A stretch of DNA of 64,000 bases from Anthoceros angustus (lineage: Eukaryota > Streptophyta > Anthocerotopsida > Anthocerotales > Anthocerotaceae): positions 1,635,776 through 1,699,775 of the forward strand of contig VJWM01000019.1 in assembly GCA_010909165.1 (NCBI GenBank). The letters run 5' to 3'. Both the position numbers and the translations under genes were made by a program. Within the stretch, counting starts at the first letter, position 1. Every line of letters begins with the position of its first letter. Positions 21,357-33,342 of this stretch are shown in pieces. The notes below the pieces were generated by a model. The model was not told the origin of the DNA, made no database searches, and saw only the letters and a list, made by a program, of their open reading frames with translations.

Positions 21357-22496
21357 ATGGCTGTGGAAGAAGGTGACCTCGTGTGTGTGGCTCTCGCGAA
21401 ATGAAATGTGATCGTGTCTTATCACCAGCTGGTGCTGATTTCTTGTGCTTGTTTGGTCTTCATCAGCTCATGTGCTCGCGTATGTTAACGAGGTACGCAT
21501 CTGTGCATTCTGAGGGGGTGGTTGAATGTCATCTGTTCCACCTGAACTGACACAGTTGCGAATCTTCAAATATTGGCAGCAAAACAGACCGCTCAATTCT
21601 CAGAATGTTGCTGATGCTCTTCAAAAGTACAACCTCAAGAAAGCTGGTATACAGAAGGCACTTGACAATCTTGCAGACAGTGGAAAGATCTCCTTCAAAG
21701 AATATGGCAAGCAGAGAATATACCTTGCCAAGCAAGACCAGTTTGAAATCCCAAATGCGGAGGAACTGGAGCAGATGAAAAAACTGAACGATGCTTTGCA
21801 AGAAGAGCTGGCAGCAGAGAAGAAGGCAGTGACTGAGCTAGAAGCAGGTGTCATGTCTGTGGTACTTCATCGTTTCGCTGGCATGTCCTTTATCCTGTCA
21901 TACAGCTAAGTTCTCTCAGTTCTTCTGTGCAGAGATCCGTTCTGTAGAATCGAATATGACGGGGGAGCAGATTGCTGAGAAAATATCCAAGCTCACTGAA
22001 AAGGTGAGCGAACCTCTTGGCTGTCAGCCTCCCTCCCCCCCCCACCCAGCATATGCGAGCTTGATCTTGTGAGACCCTATCTCGAAATGCACTTTTCAGC
22101 TCACAGAAACATCCGCACGCAGATAGCCAGAATGGAGAAGAAGCTGGCCAAACTTAGAGAAGGACCTCCAGCGATAACAGCAGAAGAAAGACAGAAAATA
22201 CAAGAGGCATACGAGTCCAAGATGGCCCAATGGAGAAAGAGGAAGCGAATGTTCAAGGATCTCTGGGATATGATTACTGAAACTATGCCAAGGAACCACG
22301 CCGAATTCAAGGTTATCTCTTAACATTGGACTTCCCCTGTTCATGGAGCGAACATATTTCTCCCGCATCCTGCTCTTACATTGCATTGTCCTGCTTGTGC
22401 CTCTGTGGACAGGAAGAGCTAGGTATCGAGACGGATGAGGATGCAGGAGTGAGCTTGCAAAATTTCTGCAACATCTCCAAGAAACAAAAACGCTAG
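21357..22496 (+). CDS. HOP2: HOP2 (TBPIP/PSMC3IP family) meiotic homologous-pairing protein
   Basis: Six exons: 21,357-21,372, 21,467-21,492, 21,580-21,847, 21,933-22,003, 22,123-22,311 and 22,413-22,496, in phase to 217 aa, the usual HOP2 length. Two tiny 5' exons encode MAVEE and AHVLAYVNE; this start is chosen because it restores the conserved VNEQNRPLNSQNVADAL junction that an ATG at 21,526 would miss. The N-terminal winged helix (KAGIQKALDNLADSGKISFK, then EYGKQRIYLAKQDQFEIP) is followed by a leucine-zipper/coiled-coil segment and the C-terminal QWRKRKRMFKDLWDMITE region. HOP2 works with MND1 to stimulate DMC1/RAD51 strand invasion in meiosis. Confidence 0.93.
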
Positions 22497-22899
22497 AAGC
22501 GAATTGTATGTTTCCCAGTTGTACTAAACAGCAATAAAAACATAAGTCCCGTCTGCACCGTCTCAGCTGCAGCACAGTAAGGGCAGAGTACGGCAATACC
22601 ACACAGGAATACCTCAGAAAACAGTGCAAAACAAAAAAGGAGGGCACAAATGTAGATGTTATTGCACATTGAAGGAAACCGAACAGAACTGAAGAGAACA
22701 ACGAAGTCCCTAGCATTCCCCAGCTGAAAACCCTAGCTGGAGCGGTGGCATTTTAATGCACACGCTCCGCTGGTGAGGGAACCAGCCCTGATGAAGGCCT
22801 CATACTTTCTACTCAAACATGCCAAGCTGCGGAAGCAGCTCAACGTGACTCAAGGTACAAAAAGAATGACTGGATGAACTAAGAAGTATTGAAAACCTT
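22497..22899. other. Convergent 3' region of HOP2 and ferredoxin
   Basis: No gene is seen. A CAATAAAAACATAAG stretch just after the HOP2 stop is a likely polyadenylation signal. Confidence 0.55.
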
Positions 22900-23343
22900 T
22901 TACGCCTCTTGCAGCTTATCCTCAGCGTGGGTCTCAATCACCAAGTCTGATGTGGGGTAGGCAACGCAGGTCAGGACATAGCCAGCTGCAACCTGGTCGT
23001 CATCCAAGAAAGAGCCATCGCTTTGGTCGACTGAGCCGTTCTCCACGATTCCGGCGCAGGAAGAGCAGGCTCCCGCCCGGCAAGAAGACGGCAGGTCCAA
23101 TCCAGCTTCTTCGCCGACTTCCAAAATGTACTTGTCATCGGGGACTTCGAGGACGTGCGAGCCGGTCGGGGTCTTGAGCGTCACCTTGTACACGGCGGCC
23201 TGAATGCGGCTCTGGGAGGCCTTGATCCCGAAGAGCGAGCTGGGGGTGGCCGGCTTCAGCGACACCGAGGTCTTGGAGCAGAAGGAGGAGGCCATGGCCG
23301 GGGCCACCACCAGGGACGCCATCGCTGCTGCTGTGGCCGCCAT
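22900..23343 (-). CDS. Plant-type 2Fe-2S ferredoxin, chloroplast precursor
   Basis: An intronless minus-strand gene of 147 codons from ATG at 23,343 ([17 protein letters not shown]...). An in-frame ATG at 23,448 would add 35 residues, but the chosen start gives a typical transit peptide of about 50 residues. The mature domain begins near [20 protein letters not shown] and has the cluster ligands in [11 protein letters not shown] plus the distant Cys in VLTCVAYP, followed by an acidic C-terminus ([12 protein letters not shown]) typical of FNR-interacting photosynthetic ferredoxins. It carries electrons from photosystem I to FNR and other stromal enzymes. The fourth ligand spacing looks normal. 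Confidence 0.95.
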   Translation of the reverse strand: MAATAAAMASLVVAPAMASSFCSKTSVSLKPATPSSLFGIKASQSRIQAAVYKVTLKTPTGSHVLEVPDDKYILEVGEEAGLDLPSSCRAGACSSCAGIVENGSVDQSDGSFLDDDQVAAGYVLTCVAYPTSDLVIETHAEDKLQEA

Positions 23344-23719
23344 AGCTGCGCTTCGCGTCCTCGGTGGCCTGCCGGAGCGGGTCGGGGGGCGTGCTGTGCC
23401 TTGCGCTGCTGGAGCTGTGAGCGTGCTGGAAGCGTGAATGCAATGCAAGGGAGAGTCGGAGGCAAAGATTTGAGGGAAATGACGTGCGGCCAGAGTGTGG
23501 TAGCCACAGGTCCCCTGCCGGTTCGGTTTGCCGAGCCAGGCTTATCCTGCTGCACTGGCCTCCCCGTTCCGTTGTGGCCATGAGACGGGATAAGGAACAG
23601 GCGGCGAGCAGGCTCGGGGACCGCTCCGGCCAATCGCCTGCCTTCACCGGACGAGGCTCGGGCCGCTTGAGCACCATAATCCTCAGTAGCCAATGGCCGC
23701 CCGCCTGTTGGTTCCAAAA
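23344..23719. promoter_or_regulatory. Ferredoxin upstream region
   Basis: A GC-rich region upstream of the intronless ferredoxin gene, ending where the CCD-associated duplication begins. Several antisense frames are open here only because of base composition. Confidence 0.4.
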
Positions 23720-23730
23720 GGGCTGTTGAG

Positions 23731-24290
23731 GAACCATGTTGAAGGCATGACACGTGCCCTGCTGCTTACGTATAGTGATGAGGATGCATCCGATGCCGAG
23801 CGCATGAAAGGGCCGTTGCTCGATCTCGATGGTGATCCACACACAGGCATACAACCTTGTTCATGATCCTCGTCGAAACGGTGGTCATTTAGGGCTTCTT
23901 CGTTTTCTTCTTTCTCTCTTTCACGTCTTTGGATTGGAACATCGTTCTCCATCTCTTTGCCTTCAAGGTCTGTTTCGATCTTGTGGTTTTCGATGGAGTG
24001 AGTTTATCCCTTGTCTTGAAAAACAAGAACCTGCTGTTTCCTTTTTGTCCTCTTCTTGTATCAGACTGTGAGAAGTTGGGCGGAAATTCACACTTTCAGC
24101 TTGCACTAAAGCACGAATCTATCAGTCCTATGTGAAACACCTCGAGCGAGCCATGGAAGTTTGTGAGCTTGTCAAAGTGCCTCATCCAACGGCCCAGTTC
24201 TGCCTTCTCACATGTGTCGCAATGAGTGGACATACCCGGCCAGATTTGTGCTTTACTGCATGCTGAAAGTGCGAATTTCAACCCAACTTC
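23731..24290. repeat. CCD-downstream repeat, copy 1
   Basis: This segment, with GAGGAACCATGTT near its start, ATGAAAGG and a T-rich block containing CATCTCTTTGCCTTCA and TTCTTGATGGAGC-like sequence, recurs in part at 24,355-24,760 and more fully at 27,290-27,740. The three copies mark repeat boundaries of the tandem CCD duplication. Confidence 0.75.
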
Positions 24291-24354
24291 CCACAAACTG
24301 ATAGAAGAAGAGAAGAAGAGAAAAAGTGAAAAAGATAAAAAGAGAAAGGAGGTC

Positions 24355-24760
24355 CTTGTTCATCATACTCCACTGAAACGTCTTAAGGGCTTCTTCAAGC
24401 CTTTCTTCTCTTCCTTTAAGTCTTTGGATCTGGAACCTACAGTAGTTCCGAATCTCTTTGCCTTCATGATCTGTTTCGATTTTGTATTTCTTGATGGAGC
24501 GAGTTCATTCCATTGTCTGCAAAACAAGGACCTCCTTTCTCTTTTCCTCTTCTTCTATCAGTTTGTGGGAAGAGTCGGACTTTCAGCGTGCAGTAAAGCA
24601 CAAATCTGTTAGTCTATGTGAGACAACTGTTGCGTTTATCGAGCCAGCCATGGAAGTTGCGCGCATATCAAAGTGCCTCATCCAAGTGACCAGTTATGGC
24701 TTCTCACATGTGTGGCAGTATGTGGTCCATGGTACGAGCTAGTCTGGGTGACTGTACAGG
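24355..24760. repeat. CCD-downstream repeat, copy 2
   Basis: A second partial copy with TTAAGGGCTTCTTCAAGCC and TGTATTTCTTGATGGAGC, followed by a stretch (CAAAGTGCCTCATCCAA, ATGTGGTCCATGGTACGAGC) shared with 27,650-27,730. It lies just downstream of CCD pseudogene copy A. Confidence 0.75.
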
Positions 24761-24772
24761 TTGACAGCGCTT

Positions 24773-26900
24773 TCAGGCAATGGACTTCAAGCATTCTGTG
24801 TTGTGGGGCATGCTCCTCCAACGTCCCTCCGGCTCGTCCTCATAAAAATACGTGCCGTGATAACCGTATGGAACTCGCTGCGGAAGTTGCAGCTTTGCCA
24901 CAGGCTCTCCGCTGAAGTCCTGCGCATCTATGATGTACAAATACAACACACCAACGCACAACCCCTTACCTTGTGTGGACACGAACACCACATGGAATTG
25001 TGCTGACTTGACTACCAATTTCAAAGCACAAGGATTGGGTGGCGATGGGATGGAGCAAAAGGTCGGTCTTTCGTAGGAGATTCCTGCTTCCTCGTCGTGC
25101 ACATAGGCAACCACCCATCCGTCATCCTCGTCCTGGGAATTGGGCCTTGACACAAAGGATGGTTCTGACACTCCCCAGCCGGTTCCCAGGTCGTGAAACT
25201 CTTACCTTCAACTCCTACAGGCAACAAGTGCTCAGCAGATTAAGAGCTTAATTGGAGCTCAATGTTACCACAGCTGGCTGCTGTGCGAAACTCCGATATG
25301 CAGCGAACCGCCTTTGCAGGTTGTGGGAGTGTCAGCTTGGCCCAACCTTTCATAGGGGGGACACCTGCAAGATCACGCACGTACAGCTGTAACACTTGCC
25401 AGGGACAAGAACTGGATGGAGGATCGTGTATGCTTGATTGTGGCAAGAGCATACCAGTAGATTCCCTCGCCTCTGCCACATTGTACTGAGTCATGTAGCC
25501 GTATTTGTTGTTGACACCGGTGTGAGAACGGTTTATAGTCGGAAATTCCCCACAGAAGCTGTATCCCGAGAGATCACGCTCCGAAACATCACCTGTGCCC
25601 AGAAAAGGGTTGCCGTTACAAAGGGCTGCTGGGCCTGGCTTCGTGTTGTGATGTTCAGGAAAGGTACCTGTGACCATATCAAAGCGCAACTCGTGGACAT
25701 ACCCGGCCAGGGCTCCGTCATTGGCAGGGTCTGGTGCATGTTTAGGATCCATATTCTGCAGACCCCGAGCCCACCACTCCTTCCGATCTGCTGGATTTGG
25801 CAAAGGGATGACGGATCTTCTTGACCGGACCCCAATCACTACAACCTACCGCATGATTCACATGATTGAATCAGCTCACTTTCAAGAGAATCCAAAATAC
25901 ATGTCCACAATGCAATAGATTCTTCCAGGCTGGTGAAACAAGTCCTCACCTCGTCCCCCTCCTCGAAGGAATTCACCTTGTGCAGAGTGGCTTGTCTCTA
26001 CAGGGTTCCACTTTGTAGACTGGCTGTCACCATAGCGGGGGAGTATCCCAACTCGGGATCTGTAATGCTCTTCAAACTCCAGCAGGCTGTTATCCAGCAG
26101 CATAGCAGGTTCAATTACGTATACGAGCAGGCACGAAGGGATTGAGTGCGCCAGCGGCTGCTGTAGATGCTCACCTTTCTCCTCTGCAAAGGAAACACCA
26201 TCACTGTCACTGAGCTTGCAACTTCCGGCATCGTCCCTCGCCAATAAAATGAGCATACCGTCTTGTGATGGCAAGTTCGTTGCACAAGCCGCAGTGGTCC
26301 AGCTCCAAGTCGATCTTATGAGCCAGCCTTTCACCATCAGCTGCACATCCCAATGCTATCCATAGGTTTCAATCTCTGCAATTGTGCTTGAATGACAAGG
26401 AGAGCGGGAGCATGTCAAAGATGACCAGGTCGTTCGTTTCTGGGTCACGCTGGAACATATCTACGACAGTTTGCTACCTCTTGTCTGATATGTCCAGGCT
26501 AGGGAAGTAAGCTCTCGGTGGAATTTATGACTAGGAGGCAGATGTCTTACCACAGGGTGAGCACTGAAGGGACGGTTCCATTGGCCGTTACAGCCATCCC
26601 AGGCAGCGATGGTGGTCAGGTCTGACATCCCTGTCCGGCCCAGCAGCTGCTCGGCAGCGTACATCCGCTCGTCGCGCTTCCCGCAGTGAGAGGTCCAGGC
26701 GTGAATCAACATTTTTTTGCACGACTGCCCGCAACAGAAATGGATCCAATGGCGCCAAACCCACAAACCGTTTTGAGAGGCGGACGCCAGGACTGCCTGT
26801 TGAAGCTGGATTCGGTCGGAGAAGTTGGACATGTCCCAGCGCCGGGAAGCATCCGTGCAAGGTGTGGAGCCGAAGCCATGGCGTTGGTGATGGAAGAAAG
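24773..26900 (-). pseudogene. Carotenoid cleavage dioxygenase pseudogene, copy A (internally deleted)
   Basis: Recognisable CCD (RPE65-family) pieces on the minus strand run from the N-terminal region near 26,900 to the last exon at 24,773-25,171 (EDDGWVVAYVHDE, FSGEPVAKLQLPQRVPYGYH). Compared with copy B about 1 kb is missing: near 26,635 N-terminal sequence runs directly into SDLTTIAAWDGCNGQW, so the exons with VAEIGKKTAVRVVSG and CNTHVFQHAGRYFA are gone. The motif carrying one presumed iron-ligand His reads LCNE here against FCHE in copy B, and a 2-nt loss near 25,985 shifts the frame beside another ligand region. CCDs are non-haem iron enzymes using four His. This copy is surely inactive. 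Confidence 0.82.
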
Positions 26901-27289
26901 GGCACTTTGAGAGGAGGAAGAGCGCAGTCGCAGTGAGCCAACTCGGTGCCGTGCTCCTGCTGCTTGGGGAGGTTGAGCAGAAATGGCTGGATTTGCTGGC
27001 TCTACATCTTGTGCAGTTCGAGACCCGGTTAAACTCCCTTTCTATTTCCTGGCCATGGATCCAGGATTTTCATCCAATTGGTGCATTGAACCCTCGGGGC
27101 CTTCGCCCATCGTCTGGCGTCAAAGCGACTGCCGGCCCCGGGCAGGGATTGGTTAGGTTGGCGGTTGCTGTCTCTTGCGAAGCCAAAGACTTTCTTGTGA
27201 GCAGGTCGAGTCAGTCTATTATGGTTGCGGTGCTGGTGATGGACAGGTGAGATAGCTTAGGGAGATGATAGCCCTAGACTCTCCTGGAA

Positions 27290-27740
27290 GGATGTTGGAT
27301 CCAGAAGTGCTGCTGAGGAACCATGTTCCAGACATGACAAGAGAACTGCTGCTTGGGCGTGCTGATGAGGAGGCATGCAATGCCGGACACATGAAAGGTC
27401 CATTGGTGGTGAATGGTCATTTCTATCTACAGTATAAACTTGTTCATGATACTCTACTGAAACCTTCAAAGGGCTTCTTCAGCTTCTCCTTTCTTCCTTC
27501 TTCCTTTCAAGTCTTAGGATCTGGAACCTGGTTCTGCATCTCTTTGCCTTCAGGATTTGCTTCGATTTTGTATTTCTTGATGGAGCAAGTTCATCCGTTG
27601 TCTTAAACTCAAGGACCTTCTATCAAGGTAGCCATAACTGTGGCGAGCAAGTCAAAGTGCCTCATCCAAGCGCCCAATGATGCCCTCTCTCACAGGTGTG
27701 GCAGCATGTGGTCCATGGTACGAGCTAGTCTACAATGGTT
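27290..27740. repeat. CCD-downstream repeat, copy 3
   Basis: This copy contains GAGGAACCATGTTCCAGACA, ATGAAAGGTCCATTGGTGG, the T-rich block with CATCTCTTTGCCTTCAGG and the CAAAGTGCCTCATCCAA segment. It is downstream of CCD copy B and marks the second tandem unit. Confidence 0.78.
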
Positions 27741-27829
27741 GACAGTGCATTCAGCCAATGCACTTTGAAACCCTACTTGCAGTCTGTGTTGTGGGGCATG
27801 CTCCTCCATAGTCCGTCAAGCAGCTCTGC

Positions 27830-30800
27830 TTAGTGGGAAGTCTTGGTTCTGGCGAGCACGTGCTCCGGCTCCTCCTCATAAAAATACGTGCCATGATAAC
27901 CATATGGAACTCGCTGCGGAAGTTGCAGCTTTGCCGCAGGCTCTCCGCTGAAGTTCTGTGCATCTATGATGTACAACTGCAACACATCCACGCCACTTTT
28001 CTTGTGAGGACACGAACACCACATGACCTTGTGCTGAGTCCTGAATACATACTAATTTCAAAGCACAAGGTTGGGTGGGATGGGACGGAGCAAAAGGCCG
28101 GTCTTACGTAGGAGATTCCTGCTTCCTCGTTGTGAACATAGGCAACCACCCATCCGTCATCCTCGTCCTGGGAATTGGGCCTTGCCACAAAGGATGGTTC
28201 TGACACTCCCCAGCCGGTTCCCTGGTCATGAAACTCCACCTTCAACTCCTGAAGGCAACAAGTGCTCAGCAGATTACATAGTCAGTTGGAGCATCAATGC
28301 TACTACAACTGGCTGTTTAAACATTCCGAAATGCAGCGAACATCCTTTGCAGATTGTGGGAATGTCAGCTTGGCCCAACCTTTCATAGGGGGAACACCTG
28401 CAAGATCACGCACGTACAGCTGTAACAATCGCCAGGGATAATTAAGAACTGGATGGAGAACAGTGTATGGTCAATAGTGGGCAGTGCATACTATGTAGTA
28501 TATTCCCTCGCCTTTTCCGTGTTGGACAGAGTCATGTAGCCGTATTTGTTCTTGATACCGGTGTAAGAACGGTTTATGGTTGGACATTCCCCAGAGATGG
28601 TGTATCTCGAAAGATCACGCTCCGAAACATCACCTGTGCCCAGAAAAGGGTTGCCCTTGAACGATACCATTTACAAAGGGCTGCTGGGCCTAGCTTCGTG
28701 TTGTGATGTTGAGGAAAGGTGCCTGTAACCATATTAAAGCGCCACTCGTGGACATACCCGGCCAGGGATCCGTCCATGGCAGGATCCGGTGCATGTTTAG
28801 GATCCACATTCTGCAGACCCCGAGCCCACCACTCCTTTCGATCTACTTCGTTTGGCAAAGGAATGATGGGTCTTCTTGACCGGATCCCAATCACTACAAC
28901 CTACCCCATGATTCACATGATTATGGCGTCAATCGATATCAGCTCGGTTTCAGGAGAATCCACAATGCATGGCCAGAATGGAATCGATTCTTCCAGACTG
29001 GTGAAACAAGTCCTCACCTCGTCACCATCCTCGAAGGAATTCACCTTGTGCCACGAGTGGCCTGGCTCTACAGGAAACCACTTTGTAGACTTGCTGTCAC
29101 CATAGCGAGGGAGTATCCCAACTCGGCATGCGTAATTCTCTTCAAATTCCACCAGGCTGCGATCCAGCAGCCGAGCAGGTTCAGAGCAGGCACGGAGGGT
29201 TTGGGTGCGCCAGGCGGTTGCTGTCGATGCTCACCTTCCTCCTCTCAAGAGGCGACACACGTTGATGACGAGAGGAAAGTCGAAGAAGATAGTATAGCTG
29301 CAAGAGGAAACACCACCACTGTCACTCCGCATTGAGCTTGCAACTTCCGGCATCGTCTCGCGCACGAATGGAATGAACAGACCGTCTTATGATGGCAAGC
29401 TCGTGGCAAAAGACACAGCGGTCCAGCTCCAAGTCGATTTTATATACTAGCCTGTCACCATCAGCTGCACATCCCAGTGCCATCCATAGTTTCAAGTCTT
29501 CGTAACTGTATTTGGGTCCCAAGGGGAGCAGGAGCATGCCAAACACGTAGTTCTCACCAGACCAGACTGCAAGCTGGCAATAGGGCTTGCTGGGGTTGAA
29601 GCCAAAGATGACCAGCTCCTTCGTTTCTGGGTCACGCTGAACACATTTGTAACCACAATCACCTAAGCATTGTCTGACGTAATATTTCCAGGGACGAGAG
29701 CTCTGGGTGGAATTCATGACTGGCACGCAGGTGCTTTACCTGGGGGTGAGACGTGACGCGACGGGTCCATTGGCCGTTACAGCCATCCCAGGCAGCGATG
29801 GTGGTCAGGTCTGACAGATTGAACTCATGGGGAAGGTCGCCTTCAGCAATGGCGAAGTACCTTCCAGCGTGTTGGAACACATGAGTATTGCATGTGGGCT
29901 TGGTCACCCTGAAAAACCGCATCTACGTGGGGACACATTCAGAGTGAGCGCAGTTGCTGACTCAGTCTACAGGTGCATGATGGTGATGGTGGTGGTGAGG
30001 GATACCAGGTTGAAGAAATGGCTCAGGGCGATAGCCCCAGCATCCCCATGGAAGGACGTCAACCAAACGCGCCCTCCTCTCTCCTTTTCAAGCTCGTAGC
30101 ATTCCGTGCTAACATATCTGTTGAGGTAAGCAGCCGTTCCTCCCTCCTCGAAGTAGGTTGCGTGAAGCATCCCATCAGCCTCAAATGGGTGGTACTCCAG
30201 TAATCCGAAGGGGCTACTCATGCCGTTCCCTCCAAACTGAGGATTGGGACCTGCACAGCCAGCTCCACGCTGCTCCATTCAAACCCCCTCCCATTCCCGA
30301 CAGTGACAGACCGTCTTCAGACCCACCCCTCTTCGGGTCAGAGAAATTTGCACATGACTGGTGAACACGTTCCCAGGCCACTCACCATTCCTAACGTACA
30401 CTCCAGGTGGGAAGTCTGTCGGAATGGCCCCAGACACCACCCGCACCGCCGTCTTCTTCCCAATCTCCGCCACAGGAGCCCAATTCCCCTGCAGACACGG
30501 ATTTCAGTATTGTTCTCTTTCCAGTGTCAGAGACGTGCAGAACCTGCAACTGCCAAAGAATGGGCACCGGATTCCCAATCTGAACAGACTAGTCATGCAC
30601 TACTACCACCCACCGCGAAATGATTGACAGAGAACTGTGCTTCTTTGAACAGCGAGTGCGCCACTTGAGTCAGAACCCGCTCCTGACGCCGTTGGCAATT
30701 CTTCCAATCCTCTGCAACAAATTCACCTGTTTCTGAACAGGCTTCACAAAGCTGGGCTCGGAAGCTCCCTCAACAACAGCCTGACGGCGCGAATCATGGA

Positions 30801-31088
30801 CATCCCGCCAAGCAGCTGGCTCCTCTATCTCAAGTACTCGGCAGCGTACATCCGCTCCTCGCGCTTCCTGCAGTGACACGTCCAGGCTTGAATCAAATTT
30901 GATCTTCGCAACACTGCCCGCAACCGAAATGAATATGGTACTGATCGAATCGCGCCAAACCCACAAACCGTTTGAGAGGCGGACACCAGGACTGCCCCCT
31001 GAAGCTCAGCAGTGTGGAGTCGGTCGGAGAAGTTGGACATGTCCCACTTCCGGGGAGCCTCCGTGCAAGGTGCGGAGCAGAAGCCATG
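27830..31088 (-). pseudogene. Carotenoid cleavage dioxygenase gene, copy B (near full length, probably disabled)
   Basis: Minus-strand exons recognisable by eye include 30,488-30,386 (WAPVAEIGKKTAVRVVSGAI), 30,251-30,006 (PNPQFGG; YHPFEADGMLHATYF), 29,922-29,740 (CNTHVFQHAGRYFAIAEGDL), 29,636-29,558 (DPETKELVIFGFNPSKP), about 29,480-29,340 (FCHELAI), about 29,160-29,010 (RVGILPRYGDSKSTKW; GHSWHKVNSFEDGDE), 28,894-28,575 (EWWARGLQN; YVHEWRFNMVTG) and last exons to 27,830 (PQRVPYGYHGTYFYEE). Four candidate iron-ligand His are present. However a 14-nt insertion relative to copy A at about 28,657-28,673 shifts the frame, and another break occurs near 30,676. Unless unusual splicing rescues these, it is a pseudogene. 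The CCD subclass and its substrate cannot be told. Confidence 0.75.
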
Positions 31089-31429
31089 GCCGATTCCAAC
31101 GTCAACGCAAGCGTGTCTCCCCGCGCACTCCTGGTGATGGAGAACAGCGTAATTTGAAGAGGAGGAGAGTGCAGCAATCTGATGAAGAGGAGGAGGCTGT
31201 GGCAGTCGCAGTCAGCCGACTGAGTGCCGTGCGCCTGCTGCTGTGGAGGTTGAGCAGGTTCCGGTTCTGCTGCATGGGCAGGTTGAGCAGATTCCTGTTC
31301 TGTGGATCCAGGATTTGCATGGAAGAAGAAGAAGTAGTCTCTTATAGTCGCTCGAACAGAATTGTTCCATCCTGTTTCAACTTGACCCATAGTGGACTTG
31401 CACCAAGGGCATCCACTAAACACCAACAG

Positions 31430-33226
31430 CTCTCAACAACCCATCGAAGTACCGATCTGAGAGCAGGATGCTTAACAGCGGCGTTCCTATACATGTGTGT
31501 CCATTTGGCCCAAGAAGGTTACCCACCAACTTCTCTGTTCCCACCAAGTATCTCATCGATTTTTAAGGTTACCGACTGGATCCTTGAGCTTGAGTACCGA
31601 GCAGCTCCACAAGTCTAACATTCTCCTTGGGAAGTTTGGGACCAAGGTGGGGCCAAACACAGTCTTGGGTGATACACCCAAACACGTAGGTCTCTGTTTT
31701 GTGGCGGGCCGGTGTGCTATGTGCTGAGTGCCCTGGCCCTCTAGTCTTTCGTTTTGATCTGTCCGGACCATGTGCCGGGCTCGTCGTCTATTTCTCATCT
31801 TCATAATGTTTTGAAAGGAAGCGCACTCGCAGTGATTAAGAATGCTGCAAAAGCCATGCCTGCACGCTGTTTGTGGCTTTGGATAGCAGCGTCTCAGGTC
31901 GCACGTTGAGGACCACCCCCCACCCAACGCTGGCGGGGGCATGGTGCCATCGCCTTACGCACGTTGCACATTATTGGCGATCAATGTAGGAGTCCCATGT
32001 GGAGCTGAATGACTGAAATTGAAAATGAATGGACTCTGTGGTTTTGCTTACATAACAATAAGGAAAGGTGTCCATGGTGTCCTTGCGTGAGGAGGCCATG
32101 TGAGGAGTGAGGAGGGATGTGGGGTTCATGGGGGGAGATGCTGGCGCCGCCGCCGCAGCAACAGTACTGCATGTACTCCGACATTTTTATGTCATGAAAG
32201 CTCACATGTTGTACACATGTGGCTTCGTCAAGTCTGAAATGCAGAATCTGAGGTGAGTCGGTGGAATGAGTGACTTACCTCCGCCAGGAACTGCTTTTCT
32301 CTATCCTGAGTTCTCTTCAACTATTTTTATATGCATCCTGGCTGTCTTCGAAATGCTTTCGCGCTACGTCTAAGAAATGTTGTGCCGCCTGCTCTTTTCT
32401 CGTGGATGGCTTGGTTGCAGGCAGGAACAGGCGAGGATGATGTGCATGCAGCAAAGAATGGACTGACATTTTTGGACGCATTCAGTGCATTGTAGCGGCG
32501 GCAAATGCCACAAGATGCAGGAACAAATGATATTTTATTGAGGTGAACAGAAGGGGAGAGGAGGAATTGAGCTCCCTACCTAAAATCACCTACCGCACCC
32601 ACAATGTCATATGCAAGAAGAATAAACGGCCTGCAAACCACGGGACATAGGAAGGATGTCGCCGTCTTGTGGAGGATCGCTGTTGAGAATGCCCGTTGAA
32701 GGGCAATTGAAACCCGCTGTCGAAAGTATGCTGCGAAGTACGAGAGGGACAGCCCCGCCTCGTGCTTGCGAGCATGGTAAGCTTTGGCACAAGACTTGAC
32801 AAATTTAGTCCTCAGCCATTGCTCCATACGTTTCTAGTGCAAGCGGAATAAAGAGGTGGCCGCTTACATCCTGCTATATTTGCACACGTTGAGCAGCGGC
32901 TCTCCAAGATATATGCAGGTAGTCATTCCACTTTTCCTGGCGCCTGTGACTACACATCCTTAGCATCACTTCGCATATTTAATTTGCTTTCTCCACATGA
33001 CCTTCAGTCTCTGGATGATAAGCGGATGTTTTTTAACCCTGACATGGCATCCTTGATGGCAGCATGCTCACACTGTATTTTGGGTATTTAAGTCTGGGGG
33101 AGTTGAGAGGTCCGCTTGACTGTGCCCTCTCTCTGCTGCCTTGGGTTTGAGATGTGGAATGTGATGTCTTATCTTCACTTGGACAGATGATTGTTACGAG
33201 TAATCCTACCTACTATTAAGGGAGAC
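31430..33226. other. Intergenic region left of the large TIR element
   Basis: The stretch lies between the end of CCD homology and the left terminal inverted repeat. Apart from the weak exon candidate at 32,594-32,827 I see no recognised gene or repeat. Confidence 0.4.
32594..32827 (-). CDS. Possible first exon of an unrecognised protein
   Basis: Minus-strand ATG at 32,827 opens a 78-codon frame (MEQWLRTKFVKSCAKAYHAR...) that ends at a GTAGGTG donor after AYDIVGA. The sequence is basic and then hydrophobic. I found no downstream exon with a family signature, so it could be a chance ORF or a gene fragment. Confidence 0.25.
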
Positions 33227-33258
33227 AACACCATAATATTTGAACCGGCGGAATATAC
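33227..33258 (+). repeat. Left terminal inverted repeat of the 14.7 kb element
   Basis: 32 bp that are perfectly inverted relative to 47,936-47,967, preceded by AGAC. Confidence 0.85.
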
Positions 33259-33342
33259 ATCAAGCGGCTTTATGCATGAATATACGCTGAACCGGGTTGT
33301 GGATGGTCACTAAATCGATGTTCATGTATGTAGTCGCGGATA

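Noticed and set aside
21526-21909. HOP2 start at the ATG at 21,526
   Set aside because: It would lack the conserved AYVNEQNRPLN segment, which two small upstream exons supply in perfect phase.
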